A stretch of DNA of 64,000 nucleotides, from NCBI GenBank assembly GCA_002943765.1, contig PQWQ01000008.1, forward strand, positions 186,001-250,000, given 5' to 3'. This DNA is from Psoroptes ovis. Taxonomy: Eukaryota > Arthropoda > Arachnida > Sarcoptiformes > Psoroptidae. The position numbers were made by a program, and so were the translations under genes. Shown here piece after piece: positions 1 to 14,217 of this stretch (position 1 is its first letter; each line of letters begins with the position of its first letter). Under the pieces are notes generated by a model. The model was not told the origin of the DNA and made no database searches. It worked only from the letters and a program-made list of their open reading frames with translations.

Positions 1-290
1 GGAAAATTTTTCACAATTTTCGGAATTTTTCCCGAAAAGTTTTCCAGGGAAGTTTCTCATGAAAAAATTCCAGGAAAGTTTCCCGAAAAAAATTCTATCA
101 ATAGTAACTGATCTGATCATTATCATTTCTCAGTATTATCATCGTGAATAGTCATATAATAGTAATTGACAAAATATCAATTTTCTATTATCTCAAAATG
201 ACAAATACAAATAAAACTTTTAATACTTGGCAAATTTCCTAGGAATTTAATACTTAATATGATGAGAAACTTTATGAGAAATTATTATTA

Positions 291-361
291 TTGGATTGTC
301 CCATAAATTTTTGCCGATTTTTCTATTCAAAAACACGGCAAGAACTTATGGGACAACCTAT
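291..361. mobile_element. Mariner-like MITE, CCCATAA type
   Basis: Left arm TTGGATTGTCCCATAAATTT, right arm ending AACTTATGGGACAACCTA. Shorter (71 bp) and more diverged than the 80-bp copies. It is the only clear copy in the first 12 kb. Confidence 0.75.
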
Positions 362-508
362 TATTATTATCAACATTTTTTTTTTTTGGTACCATTATTG
401 ACACTTGTAATTATGTCATCATCATGATCATCATTGTTTAAATTTGATAAAGATATATTAAAGTTGAAGATATGGGATGGAAAGAAATTTAATTTTGTTT
501 AATTATCT

Positions 509-720
509 TCGAGGAGGAGGAGGAGGAGGGAGGGACAGAGCGAGCGAGGAGAGGAGGAGGAGGAAGAGGAAGAGTTGATATTAATTTCGATAGAATTCGA
601 TAGAATTTTCGATATAATTTGATATTCTCGATGCTTTCGAAGGCTGAATGGGTGCGGCCGTTGTGTTGGTGGTGGTAAGGGTGGTTGCAGTGGTGGTGGT
701 GGTGTTGAAGGCAAGAGGGG
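509..720. repeat. GA/GGT-rich low-complexity tract
   Basis: Runs of GAGGAG (509-570) are followed by GGTGGTGGT runs (660-705). The apparent minus-strand open frame across it (poly-Pro, poly-Ser, poly-Leu) is a product of these simple repeats, so I do not call it a gene. Similar GAGGAGGAG tracts recur at 945-1060 and 1190-1217. Confidence 0.7.
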
Positions 721-3477
721 GTGTTATAGATGAAATTAATTCGAGAAATTTTCCGGGAATTTGCTAAGCTTGGAGAAAAGTTTACAAAAAAAAATTTGTA
801 TTTACTTTATTTTTTCCCATATTTGTTCACCGAAATTTTGTATGACCAGTAATTCCAATGCATGATTTACGAATCCATACTATGCGACAGTGGTTGATGG
901 TGGTGGTGGTGGTGACGCAACCAGATGATGAGTAGACGATGTGAGGAGGAGGAAGAAATTGAGGGTGATGGGGTAAGTGAGGCAGGGAGAAAGAGAGTGT
1001 AAACAGGAGAAGGAGGAGGAGGAAAAAAGGGTGTAAAGAGGAGGAGGAAAGAGAAAAGATTTTACAAAAAATTGACTGAGTTAATTGACTTTGAAATCAT
1101 TTGATTGTTTGTCCGTAATTTATCAAATGTCAAATGTGACATTTTGGATACAAAAATTCATTTGACATTTGATAAATTGAGATAAAAAACGAGGGGGAGG
1201 AGGAGGAGGAGGAGGAGTAATTTTGGAGAAAATTTCCGAAAAAAAAATTTTTCAAAAAATTTCTCAAATTTCAAGAAATTTTCTCAAATTTCAACTGAAT
1301 TCAAAACTTACCATTTTCGATTCGGTTGTCTCCCGGTAGTTTTTCTCGAAAAAAAAAACTTTTCAATTTGTCTTCGAAGATGACACTCGACTATTTTCAC
1401 TTAGTTTGTCACAAAAAAAACTCGTCGTTGTTTATTTGTCTATTTGTTTAACAGACCTTTGCTGTTGCTGGCTAATGTGTTTGCACATTTGTAGGTCAGA
1501 ATTTGGGAGAGGGAAAATAAACAAATAAAGTAAATCAAACAAAGGCGACAAATCAATGTAAGAAAATTACTCGGGAGAAAATGAGAAAATTTCTCGGGAA
1601 AACGAGAAAGTTTTCGGGAAAAAATAAATAAATAGACAAGAAATGAAATTAATCAAAGTCGAAATAATAAATGAATGGAATGAAATACCCTAGTCAATTC
1701 AATCTTTTGTTCGATTGTTCGAAATGATTTGATTGATTGACTATTTTTTGTTGTTAGTCCGAGAGAATTCTCGGCAATTTTCTGAGAATTTTTCGGGAAA
1801 TTTCCCAAAAATTTCCGGAAAATTTCCCAAAATTGATTGAGGACTAAGTCGTCGGTGGGTGTTGGTTGAAGAATTAATAAATTCGAATTGAAGTTTCTCT
1901 GAGAAATTTTAATTCAAAAATTGATGCCGATTTGGTGAAGAATTTGATTAGGGTAATGAATAGATCGAAATAGTTTCAAATGATAAAATGCCAGAGATGA
2001 AATGCCAGATTTATTCTGATTCTTTTGTTTGATTGTTTAGTGTTCGGGCGATTTTGGTATGATTTTGGCCGGAATTCGGGCCGAAATTTGAGCCGAAATT
2101 ATTGCCCTGTTTGCGCTCACCAAATCACTGTGATCATGCAATTGTTCAATCAATTCTCTGTCAAAATCAATCAATCAATCGATTGTTTGATTGATTTACA
2201 GGAATAGATCTTGATAAGGTAATTTTCAATAAAATAATAATCAGCAGATGGTATTTTTTGATGTAAATAAACAAAAATCATTTGTTTACTTTTATCAGGT
2301 CGTCATCGAACACCTGAATCAGTAGCGATTGTGTTTGGGTGATTCGATTGTGTTTATTGGTGAACAAACGAATCGATTCCAAGTATAAGCAAACGAACAA
2401 ATTACGTTACGTTCCGAGAGCGAGAGAGCGACAGATACATCGCGTGGGAGGAAAAGGGGGAGGGAGAAAAGGTGAAAAAGAATATTCTCTATGAATCAAA
2501 TTTAATCGATTTTGAATCGTTTAATAATTAATACGTTGAATGTGAATTTTTCTATTTTTAGAAATTTTCAATTCTTTGAATATTCATAGATGTTGGGAAA
2601 AAAATTGAATCGATTCTTTTGAACATCTCATAGACTTTTCGTGAGCTGAAAATAACATGTATTTAAGATTTCTCTGAGATTTTTCTCGAAGATTTTAATC
2701 GAAAATTCCCGAAAAATTTTCTCTGTCCAAGATTTACAAAAATTCATCTGCTTCATTCGATCGTCGATTCTTCGAAAATTGACGAATATTCAAATATTCA
2801 ACAAAGATTCGACTTGAATTCGATTCTTGAATAATTCTGAGATTCTGGGATTCTGAACACCTTTTGTTTTCGGGAAAATTTCCGGAAAAAATTTCTCAGA
2901 AACCCAAACTTTGAATTCTTCCCGAAATTAGGTCAAAACGGGGAAATTTTCCACCGAAAAAATATTTTCGGAAACTATTCTTTTGGCTTATCTTATCAAT
3001 GTTCGCCTGATGCTTTCGTGCATCGAACATGGTCGATGTTCGATGAATAATTTCGGCCATTTGGAAATGTTTCCAAAAATAGAAAAATAATGTTTCCCGA
3101 CACTGGAATAGTGTGTAACAGATTTTATGAATGTTTTATTTTCGAGAAATATTTCCAGAAATGTCATTTATATTTATTTTAATTTATTCAATTTTGACAG
3201 ATTACATCAGATCAGATAATTAGCATCATAAACGAATCAAAAATATCAAAAAATTGAATTGAATCAAAATTAACATTTCATAATTAATTCAAGTGAATTA
3301 ATTCATTGAATCACTGAATTTTACGAACTGTCAAAATTCTGGTGAAATTATTCTGGGGAAATTTTCCGGGAAACTTTCCGAAAATTTTTGACGAGTTTCA
3401 CATCGAGAACAATTTATTCGTTGTTGAAAGATGTGTGTTTGATTGATCAGTGAATCATGTGTGGCCACTACCCTTAC

Positions 3478-3543
3478 CATCAACAATCTTCAGTACGGTT
3501 TGATTCGGCTGCTGATGCTGATGTGTCGACCCTAAGACTATGC
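3478..3543 (-). other. Possible orphan coding exon (weak)
   Basis: On the minus strand a 66-nt segment is bounded by an acceptor (TTCTAATTAG) and a good donor (GTAAGGG). One frame is open and reads IVLGSTHQHQQPNQTVLKIV followed by D and a split codon. The other two frames contain stops. GC content is higher than the surroundings. No partner exon with a compatible phase was found and no family is recognised, so this may be chance. Confidence 0.2.
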
Positions 3544-3800
3544 CTAATTAGAATTAATGCTTAATTACTTTTCACACTAAACAAACACTTACACTGTATA
3601 AACACACACAAACACACACAAATGTTTTACGATTGAATAATTTATGAATTTTTTTTTTTTCAAAATTGAAATGTGAATCGAAACTTTTGAGGGTGTTTGT
3701 GTGTGTGTTGAGTGATGGAGAGAGAAACACCGAAAAAAATTTTCCCGAAACCATTCATAAACAGTGTTACATGTATTTTTTTCTCGGGAAAATGGCGGAA

Positions 3801-3840
3801 ACTCTCTCTCTCTCTCTCTCCCTCTCTCTCTCTCTCTCGC
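3801..3840. repeat. (CT)n microsatellite
   Basis: A nearly uninterrupted CT run with one CCCT interruption. Confidence 0.9.
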
Positions 3841-6800
3841 TGTCGTAATCTAATTATAAGTAATTAGGTTTCATTAATGCACTTGAAGTATTTGTTTCTG
3901 TTCAATGTTTGTAAATGATGAGAAATGTTTCCAGAAACCAAAATGCCAGAATACCCGAATTATTTTCGGAAAAACTTCTGGCAAAATTTATTCGAAGAAA
4001 CTTTTCAGAAAAAAAAAATTGAAAACCAGTGACCAAAGGGTTAATTGGCAAAGGGTTAATTGTGATCGCCAAATTTCTCATATTGTTCACAGACCTCTCA
4101 GTGATCTAATCATTCCACTTGGGCCTTGATCGAATTGTTAAAATTTTGAATTTCGAATGATTTCCTTAGGGTCCCCCCTCTTGAAACCCTTCTAAAGAAA
4201 TCCAGAAATATTGCGCAATCGCAACCAATTTCATGGCAAATGTCGGTACATTACTAATTAAATGTAATTTAAAATCTAATCACATACAAACTTTGTATTT
4301 CATTGTATAAATTGACACTTTTATTGTATAATGTAACAAAATTTATGAATGATACAAAAATGTACAAAATTCTTGTCTCGAATACAATAATAAAGGGGCC
4401 ATACACAAAAATAATTACGGACATTACAAACATGATATTATCATCATTATGAAAATAAATGCAATTATTTATTATCATCGTAATGGTCATTATTATTGTC
4501 TGGTCAGCAGTCGAGCAATGGTCATCATCAGCAGTAGTGATGATGGTATGACCACAAAATGTGATAATAATAATAATGATGATGGTCCATTAATAAAAAT
4601 AATTATCATCACTATTATTACATAATCCATTCAATTATTCTAAATTCAATTAATAATGGCCACTATCGCCACCACCACAATCATTGTGTAATCATAATGA
4701 TCGAAATTATTAAATTATCAAATAAATTTCTGTGGTTTTAATTGGTTGGCTGGAACCATTATACAAGGTGGGAGTCATTCATAGACTACGGTGGTCAATT
4801 ATGGCAGTGGTGGACGATTTAATGGCGACGATTGTCCACAAGAAATTCGAGTATTGTGATGCGATTGTACCAATAATGATCATGGAGATGTTTTGGATTA
4901 ATTTTTGGGTTTTCGGGTGCCGGGCCCTATTCTAGGTTCGTTTGAGGTCTGGCTTGGGGGCTATTTGTGATTTGTTTTCCACTAAATCAAGGGTTATCCT
5001 TGGCCGAAAAAGGGCTTTGCTTTTGTGTGTATTCAAAGGGTTATAAATAAATGAGTAGTAAAGGGTAATAAATTGAATTTAATCAGTTGTGAAAATAATT
5101 CTGGTGTTTTTACCATAATTACATCGTATAAACTTGTCATTATCTCAATATTTATTATGGTGTCCACTGTCCACTGTGTTTGTTTGTCTGTGTGTAATAT
5201 TATTAATAAGTAATAAACAAGATAAGAGAATAAATTACACTAAGAAAACGAATAATGCTACAAAGTAATAAAAAAAAAATGTTTCCAGAAACTTTCTCCA
5301 AATACGATTCATTTCTGATTTTATTTTATTGAAATTCATAGTATTTATTACCCTTTTGATTGTTTGTGGACAATATTTTATTACACAGTAATTCGGTCGG
5401 GTGCGGGACGATAATTTTGTGAGGGTGTAATCGGTTGGTGTAATTCAGTGGGCTGAAATTTTCAAAGGGGTAAAATTTCTCTGGTAATTTTCTATGGTAA
5501 TTTTGGTATTTCGCCTTCGCTTGATTAAATTCTGGTCAGATTCTGGTTTTTTTTTTTTGTCATTTATGAATATTAAAGAATATTCTTTGATTGAAATGAA
5601 TTTGTAATTTTAATGCATTAAGTTTGAACATAGAGGGCGTTGGTTGCGTTTGATTTTTTGAATTCGTTGGAAAAAATTTGAATTTTTGCCGCGTTTTTTT
5701 TCTCGGGATATCGGATTAGCATATTTATATTCAATGTGTATAAGGGTTAATAGAATTCAAAGGGTTCAAAGGATCAATGAATCAGTGATCAATCATAATC
5801 AATCATGAATGTGTCTGAATGTATTTGAATTGAAATCGATTCATTTATGCAACATATATGAAGCCTTTTGAATCAAAGGCTTTTACCCCTCTTGACCCTT
5901 CGAAGATGAATATTCTTCATCAATGAATTTGTATTTCTCTACAAACTTCCAGAAAATTTCCAAAGAATTTCCAAGGAAATTTCCTGGAAAAATTTACATA
6001 AATAAACATTATTATTATTACACTTCATTGACAAGATATGATAACATGACAATTATTGATTATTTCAACAAATGTTGTTGTTGTTTACATACATCATACA
6101 ATCAAATATGAATATGAATATGACAAATATATCAAATTTATGAATGTAAATAATACCAATTTTAATTTGAATGAAAATATATTATACAAAAAAGTACAAA
6201 ATACGTACATTTTGTTATTATGATGATAATATTGAATCGAAATGAAAATGATTCATATGTATTCCAAATATATATATATATCATTGATAGATGAAGAAGA
6301 AGAAGACTATAGATTGTCTTTCAAAGATGAATGAATGAATGAATGAATGATGAATGATTATGATGATGAATTTCGAATGAATTTTTGAAATGATTAATAT
6401 GATATATATGAATGATGATGATTATTATTATTATTATTCATTATGAATTATTACGATTTTGATATATTTGTATATGGATGACTGAATGATAATAAATGAA
6501 TTGAAATAATGATGATGATGATTATGATGAATTTTGACAAATAAATGTGATAATAATTTTTGAAAAAAAAAATATGATATATAAGATAATTCGTGTATTG
6601 AATATATATATTTGAACGGTTGTATATATCAACAATAAATAAATGTAGATATATATATGTTGAATTTATATGTGTCAAATATATCAAAAAAAATGTACAT
6701 ACGAAACACTATGAGAATATTAATAGTTGAATATAAATTCACAATATATACGAATGATAAACTTGCAACGTATAAAATTAAATAATGATAATGATAATAA

Positions 6801-9086
6801 TAATAATAATGATAACCGATGATTTACCGACTCACCAACTAACCGAAATGTTTGGAAATAATTTTCGGTTTATTTTTTCGTTTTTTTTTAGGTTCACGAA
6901 ATTCAAGAATTCAATATGAAATCATCATTCGAATGTATAGCCTTTAAATGTCTATATACTAGTCGGTATTTGTCTTGGTGTGTGTCGGTGCACACCGACA
7001 TACACCGACGCACACTTGCGTATGTGTAAACGATGGACAACACTTCTAGCTCAACTGATGGGGAGAGGAGAATAGCTAAGATGTTCAGAGATTGCGCAAC
7101 ATGTCTGAATATTTTAAGATTCAAAATTCGATTCATGAATGATTTCGAATGAATTCGATTCATGAATTTTAATTCGATTCTCGTGTAGAATCCTCAAAGA
7201 ATATTTGTATCCTTTGTATCGCCATGATTTATATGAATATGAATGTCTTGTTGGACCTTATTTATTTGGTGCGAATAAGGTTAGTGTCCAACAGAAAAGG
7301 TTCGATCGAAAAAGGTTCGGTTGAATAAGGTTCAAGATGTACTAAATATATGTGAATGGCCCCCTTAAAGATTTAAGTTGTCATTGAACATTTTCAAATT
7401 GTTTATTTCTTATTCGATTCGATTGTCGAAAATTTCTTAGGAAGAAAATATTTCCGAAAAATGTTCGAATGTTTATTATCGATCATCATTTTCCCATAAA
7501 TCACCCTTCAACCCTTCGACTGATACTGGAAAAAAAATGAATCGATGCAGAAATTTTCTTCGGAAATTTTCCCCGTAAACGAATGCAGCCAAAATATCTA
7601 CATTTATACCTGTGTAAACACCTTCACAGCCATCACCTTTTCATTCACAGGGTACGTTGTCACCTTTCAATTGGCTTGAAATTTTGAATTTAAAATTTTC
7701 GCTTCAAGCATTTCTTGAGTGCTTTGTTATCACAGGCTTTGAATACATTTGACAATGACGATCGCAATCGTATCCCAAATAATGGTGAATTGTCATTTAT
7801 TGTTACGTTTATGGTGAATGGTCAAATAATGGATTTCATTTTTCGATTTTTCTCTAATTTTGATTAAAAAACATAAATTCAAAGGTAAACATTCGTAAAC
7901 AATTCAAAGGTACCAAACGAAAAAAAGCCATTATCTCTTCACTGTTACACATTTCCATTTTGAATTCATTGAATTCGAATCATTCAATTGATTCCGGTAA
8001 TTGGATTCCGAAATGAATCGAATTTGATTCAAGAATCAATAAGAATCTTAAAGAATCTTAAAGAGAATCCTCGAAGAGCCTCCTACGAATCTTTCAAAGA
8101 ATCCAATTTGAAATTAAATTGAATGGAATAATTCTTGAAAAAGCAGAAAACAATATCCTCTCAGTTTCCAATATTCTCTATAAGGTCTCACCTTTACGAT
8201 TTTCTGAAATCGAATGAATGAATCAATGAATAATTCACATGACATTCATTGTTATATTGGAGAGAAATTTCCCGGGAAACATTCTCTCGGAATAATCATT
8301 ATTACAAAAGGTTCAAAGGTGCTTTGCCCCTGTAAATACATGCCACTGGACACATGTAAAACATACACATGGAAATATGTATACCGATATGAAATGTTCA
8401 AAATCATCAGTGTTTCGTATGTAAAATTTCTTCAATTATTTATTCAATAATGATGATTTCGAATGACAGAATGATGATTATCCCGAAAATGATGATGATG
8501 ATGATTATTCCAATGGGACCTAAAGATTCACCCACATAGCGATTCAGTCAATACAAATCAGCAGGAGATGTGTCTGTACGATTGATGTATCTACGAATAT
8601 TCTGAGCCTATTCTTGTCATTAGAACATTTCAAAATACAAGAATTTCTGGGAGAATTCCGGGAACATTTCTCCCTCGAAGAATTTCGAGAACATTTCTGC
8701 CTACGAAATTCTTGTGTTTGAATAATTTTTGAATATTGAAAAAAATGAAAAAAAAATGATTTATTACTATTTACTTATGATGAGAATACATAAATATGTA
8801 TTCATATTCATACTATTTCTCTCTATGTGTTATCATTATTATTATTATTATTATGTAAAAATTACTATTATTACCATTATTCGTTATGATTATTAACCAT
8901 TATCATTGAATTATTATTCCTTTATTATTTGTTATTATTATCATTATTTGAATTGATAATTACATATGTATGTCAGTTTAATAATGTCAATTTGTTTGAA
9001 TTTGAATTTGTTCAATAAAAATTTTTGTTTGAAAAATTGAAAAATATGAATGAAAATTGAAAATGGAATTCATTTTCAAATATTTG

Positions 9087-9113
9087 AAGACTATTCTTCC
9101 AAAGAATAGTCTT
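9087..9113. repeat. Short perfect hairpin
   Basis: Arms AAGACTATTCTT and AAGAATAGTCTT separated by 3 nt. Not flanked by recognisable transposon ends. Confidence 0.6.
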
Positions 9114-9161
9114 GAGGAATTATTCTAACAAATTCAATTGAATTTTCTTCGAATTTTTCCA

Positions 9162-9183
9162 TTTTTTTTTTTTTTTTTTTTTT
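9162..9183. repeat. Poly-T tract followed by GAATAA
   Basis: 22 consecutive T then GAATAAATTC. Two other long T runs (10267-10288, 24299-24323) have the same GAATAA junction. Read on the minus strand this is TTATTC followed by a long A run, which could be a retroposed 3' end, or chance in AT-rich DNA. Confidence 0.6.
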
Positions 9184-10266
9184 GAATAAATTCAGTCTCA
9201 ATTCCTCAACCCTAATGATTATTTATTTGAAATTTTTCATTCAATATTCATTCATTTACTTGTACTTGTGAATAGATTGTGATACGTGTGTGTCTTTGTG
9301 GCCCTATTTGTTTTTTGTTTTTTTTGTTTTATTTACTTGTTTTGTATTGTTTGCAGCTGTGTGTGCAGTAAGAATGTGTATTTTCAAATATGAATATTCA
9401 ATGATATTTCAAAGAATCTTTCGAATATAATTCTTGAAGAATGAAAAATCTATGGAAAAATTCATTAATATTCCTCTATTTTATCTGAATTCAAATATTC
9501 AAATACATTCTTTTTGAATAGATTCCTATCCTTATTAATAAACAGATTGAAAGGGTTAATTTATTTATTTGTTCGTTCATTTATTTATTCATCTATCAAT
9601 TCATTTATAAGCAAGATTATTATTCTTTCATTATGAATTCATTTGTGTTCAAAATGTGTTTGTTCAAAAATTTTGCAAAAATAAGAATGAAGGCTTAAAA
9701 ATACGAAATAAATGAATAAATAAATAAAAACAAATGACAAGATGAAGATTTATGCCTTAATAATAATAATAATAATTGGAAATACATTCAATCGATAAAT
9801 GATGATAATAACTAAATAAATGAATTATCATTTTCAATTGCATTCATTATCAATTCACAAATGTGAATGGAATGCTATTATTAATTAATGTTTAATTAGA
9901 ACAGAGAAAAAGACAAAAATTAGATAAAGAAAGTGAAATTTAATCCTTTTTGTACTGAATTGATTGCCATGAATTTTCAGCCTGATAAAAATCCAAATAA
10001 TTTTGAATCATTTTCATTGTTTATTGTGATAATCGATTACATAATGATTAGATTTGCATTCTTAATTTTTTCGTAGACTGTATTTTGCTCAATTATCAAA
10101 TTGATTAATCAAATTTTTGAATTTCAAATTATTTAAGGATTAAATCATTTAAAAATTTTTTAAATCATTTTGAAATATTTCCCCCCAAAAAAAATCATTG
10201 AATAAAATATTTATTTGATTTGATTTAAAGTCTATTCATTTATTTATTTACATATGAATGAATTGA

Positions 10267-10288
10267 TTTTTTTTTTTTTTTTTTTTTT
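10267..10288. repeat. Poly-T tract followed by GAATAA
   Basis: 22 consecutive T followed by GAATAAATTG, the same junction as at 9183 and 24323. Confidence 0.6.
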
Positions 10289-11311
10289 GAATAAATTGAA
10301 AGTTTTTTATTTCGTTTCGTAAATCAAATAAACAAACAAACATTAAACACATGAATTCGATCACTGAAACTGTGTATTGATCATTTAACATTGATCGAAA
10401 GCATAAAAAATGCATGGAAAAATGCATAGAAATCTCGATATTTACACACGATTTCGATTCAAAATCATGCAGATCGATGCTTTAACAAATTGTGAACAAA
10501 CGTAATCAACATTTTACAGCATATATTTTATTGAATATCATTTGAAATTTCATATTCTTAGAATTCCAAATGATATCTTGTGCAATATTATAAGAAATGA
10601 AATATTAAATGTGCAAAATCATCAAAAAATGAAATATTTTCCTTGAAATTTGAATAAACAATTCAATTGTTTGTATTTCGTATTTTTCACTACAAAACGA
10701 ATCGAATCAAAAATTCATTGATAAACTTGTCATTCATTGAAATAGTTGCGACCGAGTCTTGAGAGTAGGTCATTTGGTATGAGTGAATGTCACTTGCTAA
10801 ATTGAGCATTTGCTACGCAAGTTTGAAGTATCATATCAAATGATATTCTAGATTGAACAATTGAAATTCATGAATCAATGAATAAATATGATGAATTGAA
10901 ATTCAGGAAGATTCTCGGTGTAAGAAATCGTGAAATTCCGTGGAATTCATGAAATTCCAGATTGAAATTCATTCAGAATTCATGGGAATCCATGAATTTT
11001 GGATTCATGACTTTTGAGTCCATAATTTTGAAGAATTGAATGTAGATTTCAAATACAAATTCCAAGAAAATTTGAAATTCAAAATCTTGAACAATTGATC
11101 ATTGATCCTTACTTAATAATCAAATGGATCAAATTTTTTTCAATGTGCATCTCGTTTGAAATTAAATTGAATTGACTTTTCTTTGGTTTTTTTGTTTGTT
11201 TGTTTCCAAATTCTTTAGACTCAATGAATGTCGATACATCGTCCAAATGTCGCTCTCTCACTCCTTTTAAAAAAATATTTTTCGATTGAAATTCTCAATG
11301 TATAGCCTTGT

Positions 11312-11340
11312 ATTGTTTATGGGATGTCCCCATAAACAAT
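11312..11340. repeat. Short hairpin resembling the CCCATAA MITE arms
   Basis: Arms ATTGTTTATGGG and CCCATAAACAAT with a 5-nt loop. The TATGGG...CCCATA core echoes the tips of the mariner-like MITEs, but the TTAGGTTG terminus is missing, so the relationship is uncertain. Confidence 0.45.
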
Positions 11341-12011
11341 AAAACAAAGTCAATTTAATCTTGTATTGAATTTCAATCAAATCCAAAATCAATCAATCAA
11401 TCACCGAGATTTTCTTATTGTATTTTCTTAATATATTTTTCGATTTATGAAATTTAATAAATCAAAATTCATTTCGATTTATGAGAAAAACATTTTTCCC
11501 AAAATGTTCGTTGTATTTTGAGCAAACCTTTTCACAAAGATCTTTCAAGAAACTTTCAAGGGATCTACTTGGTTGACTTGTAATTCCAAAGATTTCAATT
11601 TTAGTGTATGAACCCAATAATACCCGAACCTAAGACGCAAACATAAGGCACACACATAGGAGGCACAAATGTTTTATTTTTCAAAGGTCCACATATGGCA
11701 TCGATGTTGATATTATTACGAATTATTTGAACGACAACGAATGCTTGATGTGTGTATTTTTTGATTTGAAAATTTGATGAAATCTGGGTAGTATGAGAAT
11801 CGAAATTGATTTAGAATTTGAGACACATATTCGATGATCCATGTGTGACCATTTGCATCATATGCATTTGATTAATTCAAAGTAATTGATTCGATTCTTG
11901 AATTCTACTGAATCGTCATAGATATTCATCATCGGATAACGATGAATTATGTCAAATAAATCATCATAAAAGAGGAGAAAATCAAATACACTCAATAATT
12001 CATTTGTTATC

Positions 12012-12088
12012 AAGCTGTACGAAAAGTTCTGTATTATTTTCTAACTAAACCGAGCTTAAAAAATACGACAAAACTTTTCGTCCGAACC
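12012..12088. mobile_element. Diverged mariner-like MITE, GTTCTGT-arm type
   Basis: Left arm AGCTGTACGAAAAGTTCTGT, right arm ACGACAAAACTTTTCGTCCG. Arms are imperfectly complementary and close in sequence to the element at 37999-38079, which carries GAAAAGTTCTGTCGCA. Confidence 0.6.
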
Positions 12089-12954
12089 ATTAATTTTTTT
12101 CCAACAAATGATGAAAATATTTGACAATTGTTTTGTTCAAACAAATAACACCGAACAACAAATACAACAGCATGTAACAGCAGAGATACTTAAAGATCTA
12201 AGAAAGCAGACAAATAAAACAAAAAAAAAAAAAAAAAATTGTCAACTATTTACACTATCTTAAACTTGAATTTGTGTGTGTACAAATATTAATAAATAAA
12301 TGAATGTTTCCGAAAATTTACGAATATTTCCGAATATTAATTCAAATATTGACATTCATTGAAAAACAAAAACCCTTTTGAAAGACTATTCAGAGATCAA
12401 ACAAAAGGCATTTGATTCGCCATATTAAAGGATGCTGAGTGAAGCTAAAGAGTGTTTAGCTATGGACCTAAAACAAGCTAAAAGTAGTCAATGGAGGGGG
12501 GGGGTACATGCAAATGAAGTGCAACTTCAAAGCAAGAAACATCAAGGCCTGGATTCGAAATTTGAGCTGAAATTTAAGCTTGAAATAGTCGAAAACACTC
12601 AGAGAATATAATGGCAAATCAATGTTTGTTTTTTTTCCGAGAATCAGTGTCGGAAAATAAATTACAAGTAAAAACAATTTCCTTTACAACCCGATATGTT
12701 TAAAGGAAAAGAACTTTATCAAACCTCGCATCGCATTGAACCAATGGTCTATTATCGTCAATACATGCACACATACATACATATCCACATACACACGCAT
12801 AGACACCCTGACACACATTAATACACATTGTCATCATCGAACATCTTACATCGGTGTGTGTCGGTGTGTGTGTATGTATGTCTACATACATCACATTACA
12901 TCATGACAAGCATTTGAATGTCAATTTAAAATGCATTTATTTTGTTTTATTCAA

Positions 12955-13034
12955 TTAGGTTGTCCCATAAGTTTTGGCCGTTTTTTGGATGAAAAAAAAT
13001 CTAAAAAACGGCAAAAACTTATGGGACAACCTAA
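12955..13034. mobile_element. Mariner-like MITE, CCCATAA type, 80 bp
   Basis: Starts TTAGGTTGTCCCATAAGTTT, ends AACTTATGGGACAACCTAA, exactly 80 bp, with TA immediately after the right end. The arms pair over most of their length. Confidence 0.9.
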
Positions 13035-13316
13035 TATTTTTCAAAGAATATTTCTGTGGTTTTAAATATTTTTGTGGTTTTTAGTGTAATATTCATATAC
13101 TTGTACTTGTACTTGTCTAAAATTCGCTTGCTTTCAGTGTTTCTGTGAAATATAATTTGTTTACTTAGTATTTCGGAGAATTCGAAACGATCTACGAAAC
13201 GATCGAGACCTGAAAGAATAAAAGATGAACAAAGACAAGATGAACATCATTTATCAATGATGTTCATCAATGCAATGAAATTACATGATGTTCTCTCTTG
13301 GTGAAGGGAGTAAATA

Positions 13317-13336
13317 AGAGAGAGAGAGAGAGAGAG
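13317..13336. repeat. (GA)n microsatellite
   Basis: Ten or so GA units followed by related purine-rich sequence to about 13370. Confidence 0.85.
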
Positions 13337-13756
13337 ACAGAGAGCTGAAGTGAGAGCGGTAGAGGGAGAGAAATATGTGTTCGTACAAGGGTAAAACAAA
13401 CAACCACGATTGACATTGTTTTAGCATCATTAATGAGCATTGAATTTACTATGAATAATTTAGACAAATTTGAGCCAGAGGTTCCTTTCTGGCTCCTTTG
13501 GTTTTCAGTGGTTTCTTTGGTTTCTTTCTCTGGTTTTCCTTAAGGTTTCTTTAGGTTTCTCGAGTTTCTTACGTTCTTTCTTTCATAGAAATACATTGTG
13601 TAAACATATATGTGTAATGGTATATAATGATCAATGAATATTCAAAAAAAATTTGTTTTTTTTTCTTAGAAAAAAACAAATTCAATGAATCATTTCAGTC
13701 TTCGGGAATCATTATTGATTTTAATGTGTGTATGTAATGAGTATGTATTTATTTAT

Positions 13757-13839
13757 TAAGGTTGTCCGAAAAGTTCATTACGCTTAATCACAATAGAGTT
13801 GCTCAATGAAAATTGGCCAGAACTTTCCGGACAACCTAA
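13757..13839. mobile_element. Mariner-like MITE, asymmetric CCGAAAA type
   Basis: Left arm continues GTTCATTACGCTTAATCACA, right arm reads GGCCAGAACTTTCCGGACAA. Only the outer ~20 bp are inverted repeats; the interior CAATAGAGTTGCTCAATGAA is unique to this subfamily. Confidence 0.85.
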
Positions 13840-14217
13840 TATATATTTGCACTTTCATTATTTGTATTTCAATATTTGTATTTTTCTTTGACATATGTAA
13901 GCAAACAAACATTTTTTTTCAATGAGAAAATTTCTCAAAGAAATTCATTATTCATCATTTGTTTCTTAAGGAAACAAAACTGATTGAAAAATGACAAATA
14001 TTTTTCAATTTTTCAAAATGAAGAATCGATTTTTTTGTTTGTTTGTTTGTAAAAACAAAAATCATATTTCAAATTCATTTGATTCAACCATTCGATTCAT
14101 TCATTCGATTGAAATTCAATCATTGAAATTCATTCATTTATTAAAAATTTTTAGAAATTTTTCATTGAAAATTCAATGAATTTCTTCTCGAAGATATTGA
14201 TTTTCAATGATTAAATG

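Larger units (their letters stand above)
1..12950. other. Gene-poor AT-rich stretch
   Basis: No open frame here has recognisable protein similarity. The stretch holds purine tracts (about 509-570, 945-1060, 1190-1217), ATT/ATG microsatellites, 22-nt poly-T runs, scattered GGAAATTTCC-like palindromes, one mariner-like MITE near 291, a diverged one near 12012, and one weak exon-like segment at 3478-3543 on the minus strand. Promoters or 5' untranslated exons of a neighbouring gene could be hidden here; I could not identify any. Confidence 0.6.

Noticed and set aside
499..714. Minus-strand frame with poly-Pro, poly-Ser and poly-Leu
   Set aside because: Translation of GGT, GAG and GGA simple repeats; no flanking splice sites or conserved motif.
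1440..1510. Minus-strand frame with QQQQR next to a GTCTGT donor-like site
   Set aside because: No acceptor at a compatible place and the donor is weak; length too short to judge.
2282..2470. Possible 5' exon or promoter with GAGAGAGCGAGAG and ACGCG sequence
   Set aside because: Some GC enrichment and a TTTTATCAG acceptor-like site, but no frame or initiator that joins any other feature.
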